64,000 nt of DNA from CAWDPQ01 sp963804245 (GCA_963804245.1 CAWDPQ010000005.1:60610-124609); one strand, 5' to 3'; counted from the first letter of the stretch, positions 8,766 through 21,500 are shown. Notes: generated by a model not told the origin, from the letters alone. Numbers and translations are program-made.

Positions 8766-10085
8766 ATGAAAACTGAGTTCATAGACGTCAGCGACACCAA
8801 GAAAAACCTCGTCGTCGAAATCCCGAGCACCATCGTCGATGCCGAGATCGACAAAGTGTCGCGGGACTACAGCCGCGCCGCCCGCATTCCGGGCTTCAGG
8901 CCCGGGAAAGTACCCGCCAAGGTGGTGCGGCAGCGGTTCCGGGACCAGATCCTTCACGATGTGGCGCATGGGCTCATCCCTCGGGCGGTGGACGAGGCAC
9001 TGCGGGAGCGCGGTGTGGAACCCGTCGACACACCGGACATTCAGGATGTCGTCGTCGAGGAAGGCCAGCCGCTGAAGTTCACGGCCACGTTCGAAACGGT
9101 TCCCCCAATCGACCCGGGCGATTACTCGGGCCTCACGCTGCGCAAGAAGCCGGTCAGCATCGACGACGAGGCCGTGGAACAGGCGCTCGAGCAGCTGCGC
9201 GAACGCGCGGCGCGCTACGAACCGGTCGAAGATCGCGGGATTGCCAACGGCGACTCGGTCCTCATGGACATGGTCCGCATTGCCGTCGCGCCACCCAAGG
9301 AAGGCGAAGAGCCGGAGAGCGGCGAGCCCGAGGAACAGACCGATCGCCACGAGAACATCACGGTCGACATCGGGGGCCGGGCGAATCCACCGGGCTTCGA
9401 CGAGCAACTCCTGAACCTCTCGGCGGGCGATTCCAAATCGTTCGACGTGGTTTATCCGGCCGACTACACCATCGCGGAGCTCGCCGGCACGACGGTCAAG
9501 TACGAAGTGACGATCAAAGCGGTCCGCCGCCGCGTAGTACCGGACCTCGACGACGAGCTGGCGAAGGACATGGGCGAATTCCAGTCGCTCGACGCGCTGC
9601 GCAGCCGTGTTCGAGCGGACCTCGAACACGAAGCCACGCACGAATCCGAGCGCGAGATGCGCTCGGAGCTGCTCAAGCAGCTTGCCGCGCGCGTGGAATT
9701 CGACGTCCCGGCGTCGCTCGTCGACCGCGAAGTCGACCGCCGCGTCGAGGAGTTCGTGCGGCGCCTCATCGAGCAGCAGATCGACCCGATGCGCACGAAC
9801 ATCAACTGGGAAGAGTTCCGCGAGCGGCAGAAGGAGGCGGCCAGCGAAGCCGTGAAGAGCGCGCTCGTACTGGATGAGGTCGCTCGGCGCGAAAGCCTGG
9901 CGGCCGCCGACGACGAGGTCGAGGCGGAAGTGCAACGGTATGCAGAACGGACGGGCCGCAGCGCGGCGGCGGTTCGTGCGCGTCTCGAAAAGGAGGGCGG
10001 CCTCGGACGTGTGCATTCCGGGCTGCGCCGCGAAAAAACCGTGAATTTCCTGATGTCGAAGGCGACGGTCATTAAAGACCGCTGA
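8766..10085 (+). CDS. tig: Trigger factor
   Basis: A ribosome-associated chaperone and peptidyl-prolyl isomerase, 439 residues, the usual length. The N-terminal ribosome-binding domain contains the signature GFRPGKVPAKVV (about residues 43-54; E. coli GFRxGKxP). The central FKBP-like domain (about 155-245) carries an acidic insert (KEGEEPESGEPEEQTD), and the C-terminal helical chaperone arms follow. It is the first gene of the tig-clpP-clpX-lon proteostasis cluster and reads in the same direction. Confidence 0.97.
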   Translation: MKTEFIDVSDTKKNLVVEIPSTIVDAEIDKVSRDYSRAARIPGFRPGKVPAKVVRQRFRDQILHDVAHGLIPRAVDEALRERGVEPVDTPDIQDVVVEEGQPLKFTATFETVPPIDPGDYSGLTLRKKPVSIDDEAVEQALEQLRERAARYEPVEDRGIANGDSVLMDMVRIAVAPPKEGEEPESGEPEEQTDRHENITVDIGGRANPPGFDEQLLNLSAGDSKSFDVVYPADYTIAELAGTTVKYEVTIKAVRRRVVPDLDDELAKDMGEFQSLDALRSRVRADLEHEATHESEREMRSELLKQLAARVEFDVPASLVDREVDRRVEEFVRRLIEQQIDPMRTNINWEEFRERQKEAASEAVKSALVLDEVARRESLAAADDEVEAEVQRYAERTGRSAAAVRARLEKEGGLGRVHSGLRREKTVNFLMSKATVIKDR

Positions 10086-10245
10086 CCTGACGCCGATACA
10101 TGGGACACTCACCTCTCAGGTGCAGGCTGCGGCGAGAAGGGCGAGTGTCTCCTGTGGATGGTGTGGTACACTCTGGTGAAAAGGCAACACCTCTCCCGTC
10201 GACATCCCCAGCACACTCAATCGCGCAGCTATCTCGGGGTTCTTA

Positions 10246-10845
10246 ATGTCTGAACGCATGCAGCTCATCCCGATGGTGGTCGAACAGACCAACCGGGGGG
10301 AACGGGCGTACAACATCTTTTCGAGGCTGTTGAAGGACAGCATCATCTTCATCGGGACACCGATCGACGACAACGTCGCAAACCTCGTCATCGCCCAGAT
10401 GTTGTTCCTGGAAGCAGAAGACCCGGAACGAGACATCCTGCTCTACATCAACAGCCCGGGTGGCGTGGTGACGGCCGGAATGGCGATCTACGACACGATG
10501 CAGTTCATCAAGCCGGACGTGGCGACGTACTGCATCGGACAGGCGGCGTCGGTGGCGGCGGTGCTCTTGGCCTCCGGCGCGAAGGGCAAGCGCTACTCTC
10601 TTCCAAATTCCCGGATCCTGATTCACCAGCCGTGGGTCCAGGGCCTGGGCGGTCAAACGACTGACATCGACATTCACGCCCGCGAGCTGCTGCGCACCCG
10701 TGAGCGGCTCAACCAGATCCTGGCCCAGCACACCGGGCAGCCCTTGAAGCGTATCCAAGATGACACAGAGCGCGATTACATCATGGGGCCGGACCAGGGC
10801 AAGGAATACGGTATTATTGACGAAGTAATCAGGAAAAGGGCGTAG
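10246..10845 (+). CDS. clpP: ATP-dependent Clp protease proteolytic subunit ClpP
   Basis: A serine peptidase of 199 residues that forms the tetradecameric Clp barrel and works with ClpX or ClpA. The catalytic triad is visible as Ser102 (GQAASVAAVLL), His127 (RILIHQPW) and Asp177 (DTERDYIM). The N-terminal axial-loop region (VVEQTNRGERAYNIFSRLL) is canonical. About 160 bp lie between tig and clpP, so it may have its own promoter. clpX follows after 17 bp. Confidence 0.98.
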   Translation: MSERMQLIPMVVEQTNRGERAYNIFSRLLKDSIIFIGTPIDDNVANLVIAQMLFLEAEDPERDILLYINSPGGVVTAGMAIYDTMQFIKPDVATYCIGQAASVAAVLLASGAKGKRYSLPNSRILIHQPWVQGLGGQTTDIDIHARELLRTRERLNQILAQHTGQPLKRIQDDTERDYIMGPDQGKEYGIIDEVIRKRA

Positions 10846-10862
10846 GGCGGAACACCGAACCC

Positions 10863-12114
10863 ATGGTCAAAAAAGCCGGCGACGGCGAAATCCTGCGTTG
10901 CTCGTTCTGTAACAAGGACCAGAACGATGTCCGCAAGCTCATTGCGGGCCCGACGGTCTTCATCTGCGACGAGTGCGTGGAAGTCTGCAACGACATCATC
11001 GCGGACGACAACCGGTTCGAGGCACGCGGCGGCTCCCGCTCGTCGCTGCCCGTCCCGCAGGAAATCAAGAAGTTCCTGGACGAATACGTCATCGGCCAGG
11101 AGCAGACGAAGAAGAAGCTCGCGGTTGCCGTCTACAACCACTACAAGCGGATCGAGATTCAGAAGCAGGCCCGCAGCCGCAACGAAATCGAGCTGACCAA
11201 GTCGAACATCCTGCTGATTGGCCCGACGGGCACCGGCAAGACCCTCCTTGCCCAGACCCTGGCCAAACTGCTCTCCGTTCCTTTCACCATTGTCGACGCG
11301 ACGACGCTGACCGAAGCCGGATACGTGGGTGAGGATGTCGAGAACATCATCCTCAAGCTGCTCCAGGCCGCCGGCGGCGACATTGAAAAGTGCCAGCAGG
11401 GCATCATCTATATCGACGAAGTCGACAAGATCTGCCGGAAGGACGAGAACCCGTCGATCACGCGCGACGTCTCCGGTGAGGGCGTTCAACAGGCGCTGTT
11501 GAAGATCCTGGAAGGCACCGTGGCCAACGTCCCGCCGCAGGGCGGGCGCAAGCACCCGCACCAGGAGTTCTTCCAGGTCGACACGACCAATATCCTCTTC
11601 ATATGCGGCGGGGCGTTTGTCGGCCTCGACAAACAGATCGAACGTCGCATCGGCAAGAAAACACTCGGCTTCAAGGCCGACGTGAAGTCGCTGTCCAGCC
11701 GGGACATCGGCACGACGCTCGAAATGGTCGAGCCGGAAGATCTCATTAAATACGGTCTCATTCCCGAGTTCGTTGGCCGCCTCCCGGTCGTCGGCACGCT
11801 CCACGAGCTCGACAAAGCGGCGCTCGTTCAGATCCTCACGCAACCGCGCAACGCGATCACGCGTCAGTACCAGAAGCTGTTCGAGTACCGAGAATGTGAA
11901 GCTGCGTTTCACCGAAGACTCGCTCGAAGCTATCGCGGAATCGGCGCTGCAGCGCAAGATCGGCGCGCGCGGCCTCCGCATGATCATCGAGGATCTGATG
12001 CTCGATCTGATGTACACGCTGCCGGGCCAGAAGAAGGTTCGCGAGTGCGTCATCACACGCGAGGTCGTGCAGTCGAAGGAGAAGCCGATCACGCTCATTG
12101 AAAAAGCCGGATAG
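10863..12114 (+). CDS. clpX: ClpX, AAA+ unfoldase subunit (single-base frameshift)
   Basis: The zinc-binding domain (CSFCNKDQNDV...CDECVEVC), Walker A (GPTGTGKTLLAQTLA), Walker B (IIYIDEVDKI) and pore and sensor regions are all canonical through residue ~342 (QYQKLFEY). There the frame changes. The normal continuation ENVKLRFTEDSLEAIAE... to EKPITLIEKAG is present in the next frame up to 12114. One extra C after TAC near 11889 explains the shift exactly. As written, the product would lose the small AAA+ subdomain. ClpX is widely conserved and both neighbours are intact, so a consensus error is the simplest explanation. Confidence 0.93.
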
Positions 12115-12202
12115 GCTTCCCGCTCCCTTCCCGCTTCCCACGCGAATCGGGGAAGAACGAGCTGGAAGCTGGCGGCTGGAAGCTGGCAGCTTTTAATAAT
12201 CA
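12115..12202. repeat. Intergenic gap with GCTGGAAGCTGGC repeats
   Basis: The gap between clpX and lon ends in GCTGGAAGCTGGC/GGCTGGAAGCTGGC units (12161-12194), just 8 bp before the lon ATG. There is no obvious Shine-Dalgarno for lon. The repeat is the same family as at 681-710 and 5240-5280. Confidence 0.75.
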
Positions 12203-14596
<2,394 letters not shown>

Positions 14597-14603
14597 CCTT
14601 AGA

Positions 14604-14675
14604 CCGTGGCTCGTTACTCGTGACTCGTGTCGATTAGGCATCCCTCGAACAACGAGCAACGGACAACGAGCAACG
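14604..14675. repeat. Degenerate ACTCGT / ACGAGCAAC inverted low-complexity tract
   Basis: Between lon and engB, units such as CTCGTTACTCGTGACTCGT are followed by their near-complements GAGCAACGGACAACGAGCAAC, forming a loose inverted repeat that could fold in the transcript. Confidence 0.6.
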
Positions 14676-14682
14676 CGGGGCA

Positions 14683-15374
14683 TTGAAAGTCTTAGCGGCC
14701 GGCTTCGTCACCAGCGTTGCAGCCGATGGCACCGGGATCCCGACCGACGGCCTGCCGCAGGTGGCGCTGGCTGGACGATCCAACGTCGGCAAGTCGAGCC
14801 TGATCAACGCGCTGGCGCGCCGCAAAATCGCGAGGACCAGCGCGGCGCCGGGTAAGACGCGGCTGGCCAACATTTACCGCATCGAGGTCGAAGGTGCCCG
14901 CGGGCCGGGTCGGACGGGTCTCTATCTCGTCGACCTGCCCGGATACGGCTATGCGCGCGGCGGCGCGGATTCAGCAGCTGAATTGAGAGCTGTTGCAGAG
15001 GTGTATCTTCGCGGCCGGGACTCGGGACCCGGGAGCTCGGGATCGCGAGAACGGTTTACCCCGAATCTTTCGAGCCCCGAGGCCCGAGCCCCGGATCCCG
15101 GCGTCGTGTGCTGCTGCTGATCGATTCGCGCCATCCCGGCCTTGAATCGGATATTGCAGCAGCCGGCTGGCTCGAGTCGATGCGCGTCGTGACACACATC
15201 GTCGCAACCAAGATCGACAAGCTCGCGCGCTCGGAGCGGGCGCGCAACCTGAAAACCATCGGTGACACGTTTGGAACGGCCGCCCTGCCGGTATCGGTAG
15301 CGAGCGGCGAAGGATTGGATGAACTGTGGAGAATGATCGCCAGAATCGGCAGGGACGCGGACAGGCACGAGTAG
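14683..15374 (+). pseudogene. engB: EngB/YsxC ribosome-biogenesis GTPase, split by a repeat element
   Basis: The N-terminal half is a clean EngB: P-loop GRSNVGKSSLINAL, switch I around SAAPGKTRLANIYRI, and G3 DLPGYGYARGG. The C-terminal half is equally clean, with VLLLIDSRHPGLESD and the G4 motif ATKIDKLARS, ending at 15374. Between them, after YLRGRD, lies an ~86-bp GC-rich inverted-repeat element (15015-15100) that is read as SGPGSSGSRERF... and shifts the frame. EngB is needed for 50S assembly in most bacteria, so the gene is either rescued elsewhere, read by frameshifting, or mis-assembled. The likely start is TTG at 14683. The 3' end overlaps the rho start. Confidence 0.88.
15015..15100. 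repeat. REP-like palindrome inserted in engB
   Basis: Left arm 15015-15041 (CCGGGACTCGGGACCCGGG...) and right arm 15073-15100 (...GGCCCGAGCCCCGGATCCCG) are imperfect reverse complements. The unpaired centre holds CGAGAACGGTTTACCCC. The GGGAGCTCGGG core is the same unit found in intergenic tracts at 5.1, 37.6 and 42.3 kb. Aligning the flanks to the EngB protein pattern shows that the element adds sequence between YLRGRD and VLLLIDSRHP. Confidence 0.8.
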
Positions 15375-16696
15375 CGACGGACGCCGCCGAGCGGGAGGCC
15401 CGTCAGGAGCAGAGCGGCGGCGGAGGCGAGGCCGCGGTCGTGGAGCTCGGCACGCTCAAGGACATGAGCGTGACGGAGCTGACCAAGGTCGCCAAGCAGC
15501 TCGACGTGCCCGGCTCGAGCGGCATGCGCAAACAGGAGTTGATCTTCGAGATCCTCCGATCACGCGCCGAGAAGAGCGGCCTGCTCTTCTCCGAGGGCGT
15601 GCTGGAAACGCTGCCCGACGGCTTCGGCTTCCTGCGCGCCCCCGATTACAACTACCTGCCCGGCCCCGACGACATCTACGTTTCCCCTTCGCAAATTCGC
15701 AAGTTCGACCTGCACACGGGGGACACGGTCTCCGGTCAGATCCGGCAGCCGAAGGAGGGCGAACGGTACTTCGCGCTCATCAAGGTCGAGGCGGTGAACT
15801 TCGAGCCGCCCGAGCGCGCGCGCGAGAAGATTTTCTTCGAGAACCTCACGCCGCTCTACCCGCAGCAGCGGATCAATCTCGAAGCCGCGCCCGACAACCT
15901 GTCGGCGCGTGTCATGGATCTGATGGTGCCCATCGGGAAAGGCCAACGCGGTCTGATCGTTGCGCCGCCGCGCACCGGCAAGACGATGCTGCTGCAGAAC
16001 ATCGCCAACAGCATCACGACGAACCACCCCGAGGTTTACCTCATCGTTCTGCTCATCGACGAGCGCCCGGAAGAAGTCACCGACATGCAGCGGTCGGTCA
16101 GGGGTGAGGTTATTTCCTCGACGTTCGACGAACCGGCGACGCGCCACGTGCAGGTCGCCGAGATGGTGATCGAGAAGGCGAAGCGGCTGGTCGAGCACAA
16201 GAAGGACGTCGTCATCCTGCTCGATTCCATCACGCGGCTGGCGCGCGCCTACAACACGATCGTCCCGCCGTCAGGCAAGGTGCTCTCGGGCGGCGTCGAC
16301 AGCAACGCGCTGCAGCGTCCGAAGCGCTTCTTCGGTGCGGCACGCAACATCGAGGAGGGCGGTTCGCTCACCATCGTCGCCACCGCGCTCGTCGACACCG
16401 GGTCGCGAATGGACGAAGTGATCTTCGAGGAGTTCAAGGGGACCGGCAACCTCGAGATCCACCTCGATCGCAAGCTCACCGATCGGCGGGTGTTCCCGTC
16501 AATCGACATTCAAAAGAGTGGCACGCGCAAAGAAGAGATGCTCATCCCGAAGGACGATCTCAACCGCGTGTGGGTGCTCCGCAAGGTCCTCACCCCGCTC
16601 TCCCCGGTCGAGGCGATGGAGCTCCTGCTGTCGAAGATGGGGAAAACGAAGAGCAACGCGGAATTTCTCGGGTCGATGGCGAACGGAAGCAGGTAG
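15326..16696 (+). CDS. rho: Transcription termination factor Rho
   Basis: A hexameric RNA helicase that terminates transcription. The N-terminal Rho_N helix bundle begins near LKDMSVTELTKVAKQLDV. The cold-shock RNA-binding domain carries GFGFLRAPDYNYLPGPDDIYVS. The ATPase core has Walker A PPRTGKTMLLQNIA, LDSITRLARAYN, and the R-loop region RPKRFFGAARNIEEGG. The longest frame starts at GTG 15326, inside the 3' end of engB. A later GTG near 15439 would remove a Gln/Gly/Ala-rich, unconserved leader. I keep the long form but the start is uncertain. Confidence 0.96.
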   Translation: MENDRQNRQGRGQARVATDAAEREARQEQSGGGGEAAVVELGTLKDMSVTELTKVAKQLDVPGSSGMRKQELIFEILRSRAEKSGLLFSEGVLETLPDGFGFLRAPDYNYLPGPDDIYVSPSQIRKFDLHTGDTVSGQIRQPKEGERYFALIKVEAVNFEPPERAREKIFFENLTPLYPQQRINLEAAPDNLSARVMDLMVPIGKGQRGLIVAPPRTGKTMLLQNIANSITTNHPEVYLIVLLIDERPEEVTDMQRSVRGEVISSTFDEPATRHVQVAEMVIEKAKRLVEHKKDVVILLDSITRLARAYNTIVPPSGKVLSGGVDSNALQRPKRFFGAARNIEEGGSLTIVATALVDTGSRMDEVIFEEFKGTGNLEIHLDRKLTDRRVFPSIDIQKSGTRKEEMLIPKDDLNRVWVLRKVLTPLSPVEAMELLLSKMGKTKSNAEFLGSMANGSR

Positions 16697-16710
16697 GCCG
16701 CGAGACGTTG

Positions 16711-16741
16711 GCAGGCCAGGCCGTCCTAAGGCCGGGCCTGC
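16711..16741. repeat. Inverted repeat after rho
   Basis: GCAGGCCAGGCC pairs with GGCCGGGCCTGC across a 7-nt loop, with one mismatch. No T-run follows, so this is a REP-like palindrome rather than a classic terminator. It resembles the GCCCGGCCTAAAGGCCGGGC palindrome at 18437. Confidence 0.65.
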
Positions 16742-16814
16742 GCGACGGCATCGCCTTTTCCACTCCGCCTCGCCGTACTCCCCGAGAGCTACCTTCCCTT
16801 CCAGGATCTTCCCA

Positions 16815-18332
16815 TCAGTCAGTCACGGTCCCCTTGAAGGTGAAATTGAGCCGGACGCCCTGCTGCGTGTAGGAGCTGCGCAACACGACGTCGCGGCCAC
16901 GCAGCGTGCCCGCGAGATCGCGCGTCGCGAAGCTGGCGTGGTGCGTACCGACCACTTCGTGTCCCTTTTGCTCGAGCGAAAACGATTGGTTTGCGGTGCT
17001 CGACACGAATTTCACGACGACATCCCACCGGCCGGCGACGTCGGCAGCCGGGCCGGTGGTCGGTGACTCTTTGCGCGGAGGCTTTGAAAGGACTGAAAAG
17101 ACGCGCTCGGCGATCACACGTTCCTCGCCCGCCTCGAGCTGGTACGGCGCGATCTGGATGTTGGGCTCCAGGTTGGGCGGAAACGGCAGGAACGAGCCGG
17201 CGCCGCTGACGGCGATGCGTGGTTCGCCATCCCAAAGCAGCTGCTCGACCTCCTCGCCCGTCAGAGGAATGCGCGCGGTGTCCCATCGCACGGTCAGAGA
17301 CGGCGTGGGGTTTGAGAGGCCCTGCGGCTGGCGGATGTCCGTGGTCACACCGGGCACCTCCTTGAGGCGGCCGGCGATGTGCTCGAGCCAACCGTTCCAG
17401 GTACGCAACTCCTCGGCATGATTGCGCTTCGTCCACATCTCGACGGCGGCGACCATCCCCATGATCTCTTCGCGCCCGACCTTGAAGCCACGGCCGAAGC
17501 CATGATGCGGAGCGCTGCCGATCCACGCCGCCTGCACCAGATCCTTACGGCCGATCAGTAGACCGGCGCACTGCGGTCCGCGCAGGCATTTGCCGCCGCT
17601 GTAGGCGACCAGATCCGCCCCTTGCTGAAGGTATGGATTGGGTACCGCCAGGCCGTCGGCCGCAGCGTCGACGAGAATCGGGACGCCGTGCGGTTTCGCC
17701 AGCTTCGCGATCTCGGTCAACGAGAGCGGGCCGCGCTCCGACGAAGCTCCGGCCAGGACCAGAATCATCGCCGTTCTCGGGCCGAGCGCGGACTCGAGCG
17801 CCGGCCGATCGGAGACCTCGACCATCCGCGGTCCCGCGGCCTTGACGGCGTGGTCGTATGCAGTCCGCGAGTACCGCGGGATGATCACTTCGTCCTTGAG
17901 TCCCTGCAGGTTCGGCAATTGTGCGAGCTTGTCCGGATCGCCTCCGGCAATGCAGCCGACGGTTGCCGCGGTCAGCGCCGCTGACGCACCGCTGGTCACA
18001 ACTCCCCATTCCGCGCCCGTCAGCCCCGCCAGCCGGCGCCCCACTCCCTCCATCAGCTCGTCGATCTGAACGTAGTCACGCGCGGCGTCTTCCATCGCCC
18101 GCTTCACTTCGGGCAGTGTGCGGCTGGCACCGACGATCGTGACCGTCCCCCGCGCGTTGATCAGCGGACGGACGCCGATCGATTCGTAGATGCTCTTCCG
18201 CGTCTGGGCTGACTGCGCGGGTGATTGTGCGGCTGCTCGAGTAGGAAGCATCCAGCCGCCGGCGAGGAGGCCGGCAGTCTGCAGCAATTGGCGACGGGTC
18301 GAGCGCGCGAGTCTCGATAAGTAGGTGGGCAC
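16815..18332 (-). CDS. Exported SelA-like PLP-dependent protein with C-terminal beta domain
   Basis: A 505-residue protein. A Tat-type signal (RRQLLQTAGLLAGGWML, residues 13-29) precedes a fold-type I PLP domain of the SelA/aminotransferase V group: residues ~48-410, GVVTSGASAALTAATVG near 110, Asp of LVDAAADGL, and the Schiff-base lysine Lys248 in YSGGKCLRGPQCAG. The last ~75 residues (from VAGRWDVVVKF) form a small all-beta domain. A similar GxW...LxxxGxxLxG pattern appears in the ORF at 46571-47167. The enzyme reaction is unknown; a periplasmic location for a PLP enzyme is unusual. Confidence 0.8.
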   Translation of the reverse strand: MPTYLSRLARSTRRQLLQTAGLLAGGWMLPTRAAAQSPAQSAQTRKSIYESIGVRPLINARGTVTIVGASRTLPEVKRAMEDAARDYVQIDELMEGVGRRLAGLTGAEWGVVTSGASAALTAATVGCIAGGDPDKLAQLPNLQGLKDEVIIPRYSRTAYDHAVKAAGPRMVEVSDRPALESALGPRTAMILVLAGASSERGPLSLTEIAKLAKPHGVPILVDAAADGLAVPNPYLQQGADLVAYSGGKCLRGPQCAGLLIGRKDLVQAAWIGSAPHHGFGRGFKVGREEIMGMVAAVEMWTKRNHAEELRTWNGWLEHIAGRLKEVPGVTTDIRQPQGLSNPTPSLTVRWDTARIPLTGEEVEQLLWDGEPRIAVSGAGSFLPFPPNLEPNIQIAPYQLEAGEERVIAERVFSVLSKPPRKESPTTGPAADVAGRWDVVVKFVSSTANQSFSLEQKGHEVVGTHHASFATRDLAGTLRGRDVVLRSSYTQQGVRLNFTFKGTVTD

Positions 18333-18379
18333 CCGCGAATTGTAGCGGATGAAATGGTGGGAAACGTTTTGTCACACCC

Positions 18380-18489
18380 GTAGGCCCGTCCTTTACGGCG
18401 GGCGTCATCAAACCAGCATCAGGCTGATTCCTGCACGCCCGGCCTAAAGGCCGGGCTTACGGTCTGCACGCCCGCCCTGAAGGGCGGGC
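18380..18489. repeat. Pair of REP-like palindromes
   Basis: GCCCGGCCTAAAGGCCGGGC (18437-18456) and GCCCGCCCTGAAGGGCGGGC (18470-18489) are perfect or near-perfect palindromes spaced 13 bp apart. A degenerate third copy lies at about 18380-18402. They sit between two minus-strand genes and could stop transcription leaving the TonB receptor gene's 3' side or form a BIME-like unit. Confidence 0.8.
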
Positions 18490-18503
18490 CTAGGGTGTGA
18501 CTG

Positions 18504-21500
18504 TCAGAACCTGAACTTCGCCGCGAACTGCCAATTCCGCTGCGGGTCGGCATTCCCGTACGCGGTCGACGTGATCCGTCCAACGTTCGTGTTCAAGTTG
18601 CCCGGAACGCCTATCTCGGAGTCCGGATTCCCCAGGTTCACGTGGTTGAACAGGTTGACGACTTCCAGTCGCAGCTCGATGTCGCGATCCGAGCCGAGGG
18701 GAATGTGCTTGAAGAGCGACGCGTCGACGCGCCAGTACCCCGGACCGCGCAGATAAAACCGCGGCAGGTCTCCGAAAGTCCCGCGCGCGGGACGGCCGAA
18801 TGCGCTGCCTGACGACCCGATGGGTATCGTGTTGAACCACTGATCGCGGTTCTTGGAACCTTCGGGATCGCCAACGAGATTCGGACGGTTGGGACCGGTA
18901 TCGCGATCCGCGCCCGCGTCCTTATAGGTGACGTTGAACGGCAACCCGCTCTGGATGATGGTGTTCGTGTTGAACTGCCAGCCGCCGAGTACGGCATCCA
19001 TGACCGTCGAGGCATCTGAAAGGTACATCCGGCCGCGACCGACGGGTATTTCGGCGACAAGGGAGAATACGAAGTTGTGCACGCGGTCCCACTCGGGCGG
19101 ACCATATTCCAGGTCGCTGTTGTAGAGCCCCTGGTGTTCGGGGAGATCGGTTTCGAATTGATCAGCGCCGTGCTGGCGCGCCCGCTGCAGCGTGTAGTTC
19201 GCCTTGACAGAGTAGCCCTGGGAGAACCGCTTGTTGAACTTCGCCTGGAGCGAGTCGTAGGAATTCGTCGCGCAGTTGCAGAAGTAGTCGATCCCCTGCG
19301 TCCACCCGAACTTGTTGAAGAACGGCCGGCGTTGGTTCAAGGGCACGCCTTGCAGGTACCCGTTGAGGCTCGCCTGGTTGATGTTGATCGCGGGGCCATC
19401 GCCGGCAAACACGTCGCGGCCGCGATTGCCGACGTAGCCGACCTCCACCGACATCGTATCGCTCAGCTGACGCTGCACGGTGATGTTGAAGGCGTCGACT
19501 GTCGGCGGTCGCTGCTGTGTCGGGAGAGCGCGGCTGAAGACACCGTTCGGCAGCGGGAAACGGCCCGACGTGGGCACCGTCGGGAACGTCGCCGCCGGCG
19601 GTCCGGACGCCAGCGTGAAGACGCGATCGAAGTTCGAGGGCGCGTTCAGTTCCTGCACCGCCAGGACGGGCAGATTCTGCGTGACGCTGTGACCGAACAG
19701 CGATCCGAAGACACCGATATCGTAGCTTCTGCCGAAGCCGCCTCGCAGAACCGTTTTCTCGTCGATTTGGTACGTCGCGCCGACGCGCGGCGCCCAGTTG
19801 AGCTTGTTGTCGACGCCGCCGTTCAGCGGGATCCCACCAACGCCGACGACGGCGATCTCGCCCGTACCGAGATCGAGGAAGCCGGCGTTACCCGCTTCGT
19901 TGATCGTCTGCGGATTGATGATGTCGAGCCGCAATCCGTAGTTCAACGTCAGCTTCGGCGAGGCGCGCCATGTGTCCTGCGCGTAATAGAAGTGCCGCCA
20001 CTGGCGCTCCCTTGCGTTGGTGTTCGGGCTCACGTAGCGGCGGAAGCTGGTGACGTCACCGATCAGAAACGTTGCCAGGCCCATGCCGCCAACCCCGTTG
20101 AGCGACGTACGGTCGCCGGCGAACGTCATCTCGCCGGATCGGTGCGCGTCGCTCGGAACGCGCAAGTTGTAGGCACGACGGACGTCGATCCCGAACTTCA
20201 CGCTGTGGTTGGCGACGATCTTGGTGATGTTGCCGACCAGCTGGAACTGCTTCTCGTTCTGATCGAGTGGACAGTTGCAGCGGTTGACGCCGAGACCCGA
20301 TCCAAATTCGAACGTGCCTGGAGATGTCGAGTTCTCCGTACTGACGAAGCCGGCAGGCAATCCCGAACTGAAGGTGTCGTCGAGATTCAACCCCGGAATG
20401 CCCGCGTCGCTCGCCGGCCGCGTGCCGAAGTCGAACGGCAGGACGTTCACTTTGTATCGAAAGAAACCGAAGCGGAAGTCGGCCAGCAGGCTGGATGAAA
20501 TGGCGTGATCGATCCCGAACGCCAGGCTGTTGTTGATGACGTCCGAGACGCCGCCCAGGCTGACGAGCTCCTGGCCGCCGCCTGAACCGAACACCGTTGG
20601 ACCGTCGCGCAGGAAGTCGCCGAGGCTGAAACGAGCGAACGTGTTCAGTCTGTCGGACAGGCGCCCGTCCACGCGCCCGGTGACTGAGTTCTCGGTGAAC
20701 GACTCCGAACCGGCGGCGACGAAGTTGTCACGGGTGCCATTCTCACGCCCGGTGGCGTTCGGTGTCGGAATCAGATCCAGTATCCTCTGCGCCTGTGGAG
20801 ACAGGCGGCCCGAGGGTATGACGTTCCCGGGAAATTGCTGACCGGTCGACGGGTCGTAGATGTTCACGCCGTAGGCGCTCAAGTCGCCGCGGCGTGCGGC
20901 CGCTGTCGGCACCGACAGGAGCCGCGACCCGCCTTCAGTCGAGCGCTTGCCCTGGTAGTCGCCGAAGAAAAACCACCGGTTCTGGATGATCGGGCCACCC
21001 ACCGAGCCGCCGAACTGGTGGCGGCTTGTCTCGGGAAGGAAGCGGCCGGTCGACGCATTCCTCTGGAATTGAGTAAACGGGTTCCGCGCCTGGAACTTGT
21101 CATTCAGGAAGAACTCGAAGGCGCTCCCGTGCAGCGCGTTCGTGCCGGATCGCGTCTGAACGGACACGACACCTGCGGTAGCCTGCCCGAACTCCGCATC
21201 GTAGTTCTGCGACGTGATCTTCGTTTCCCCGATCGATTCGAGCGTCGGATTGATGACGATGATGCCCAGGATCGGATCGCGGTTCTCTGTGCCGTCCAGC
21301 TGGTAGCCGGTGCCGCTGAAATGCTGGCCGTTGACCATCGTCTGCGTCGACCCCTGCGGGTTCTCGCTGGCGGCATGCTGCCACACCAGCTGTTGTGTGC
21401 CAGGCGTGAGAAGTATGAACTTCGTGAAATTGCGATCCAGCACCGGCAGGTCGGTGATCTGCTTCGAGTCGAACCGGGTCGAGACGTCGGCCCGGTCCGT

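Noticed and set aside
14683..15120. A short variant EngB of 145 residues as a functional protein
   Set aside because: It lacks the G4 motif and the C-terminal half, which are present just downstream in another frame.
19077..20498. 473-codon ORF opposite the TonB receptor
   Set aside because: Antisense shadow; Arg/Val/Ala-rich with no recognisable fold.
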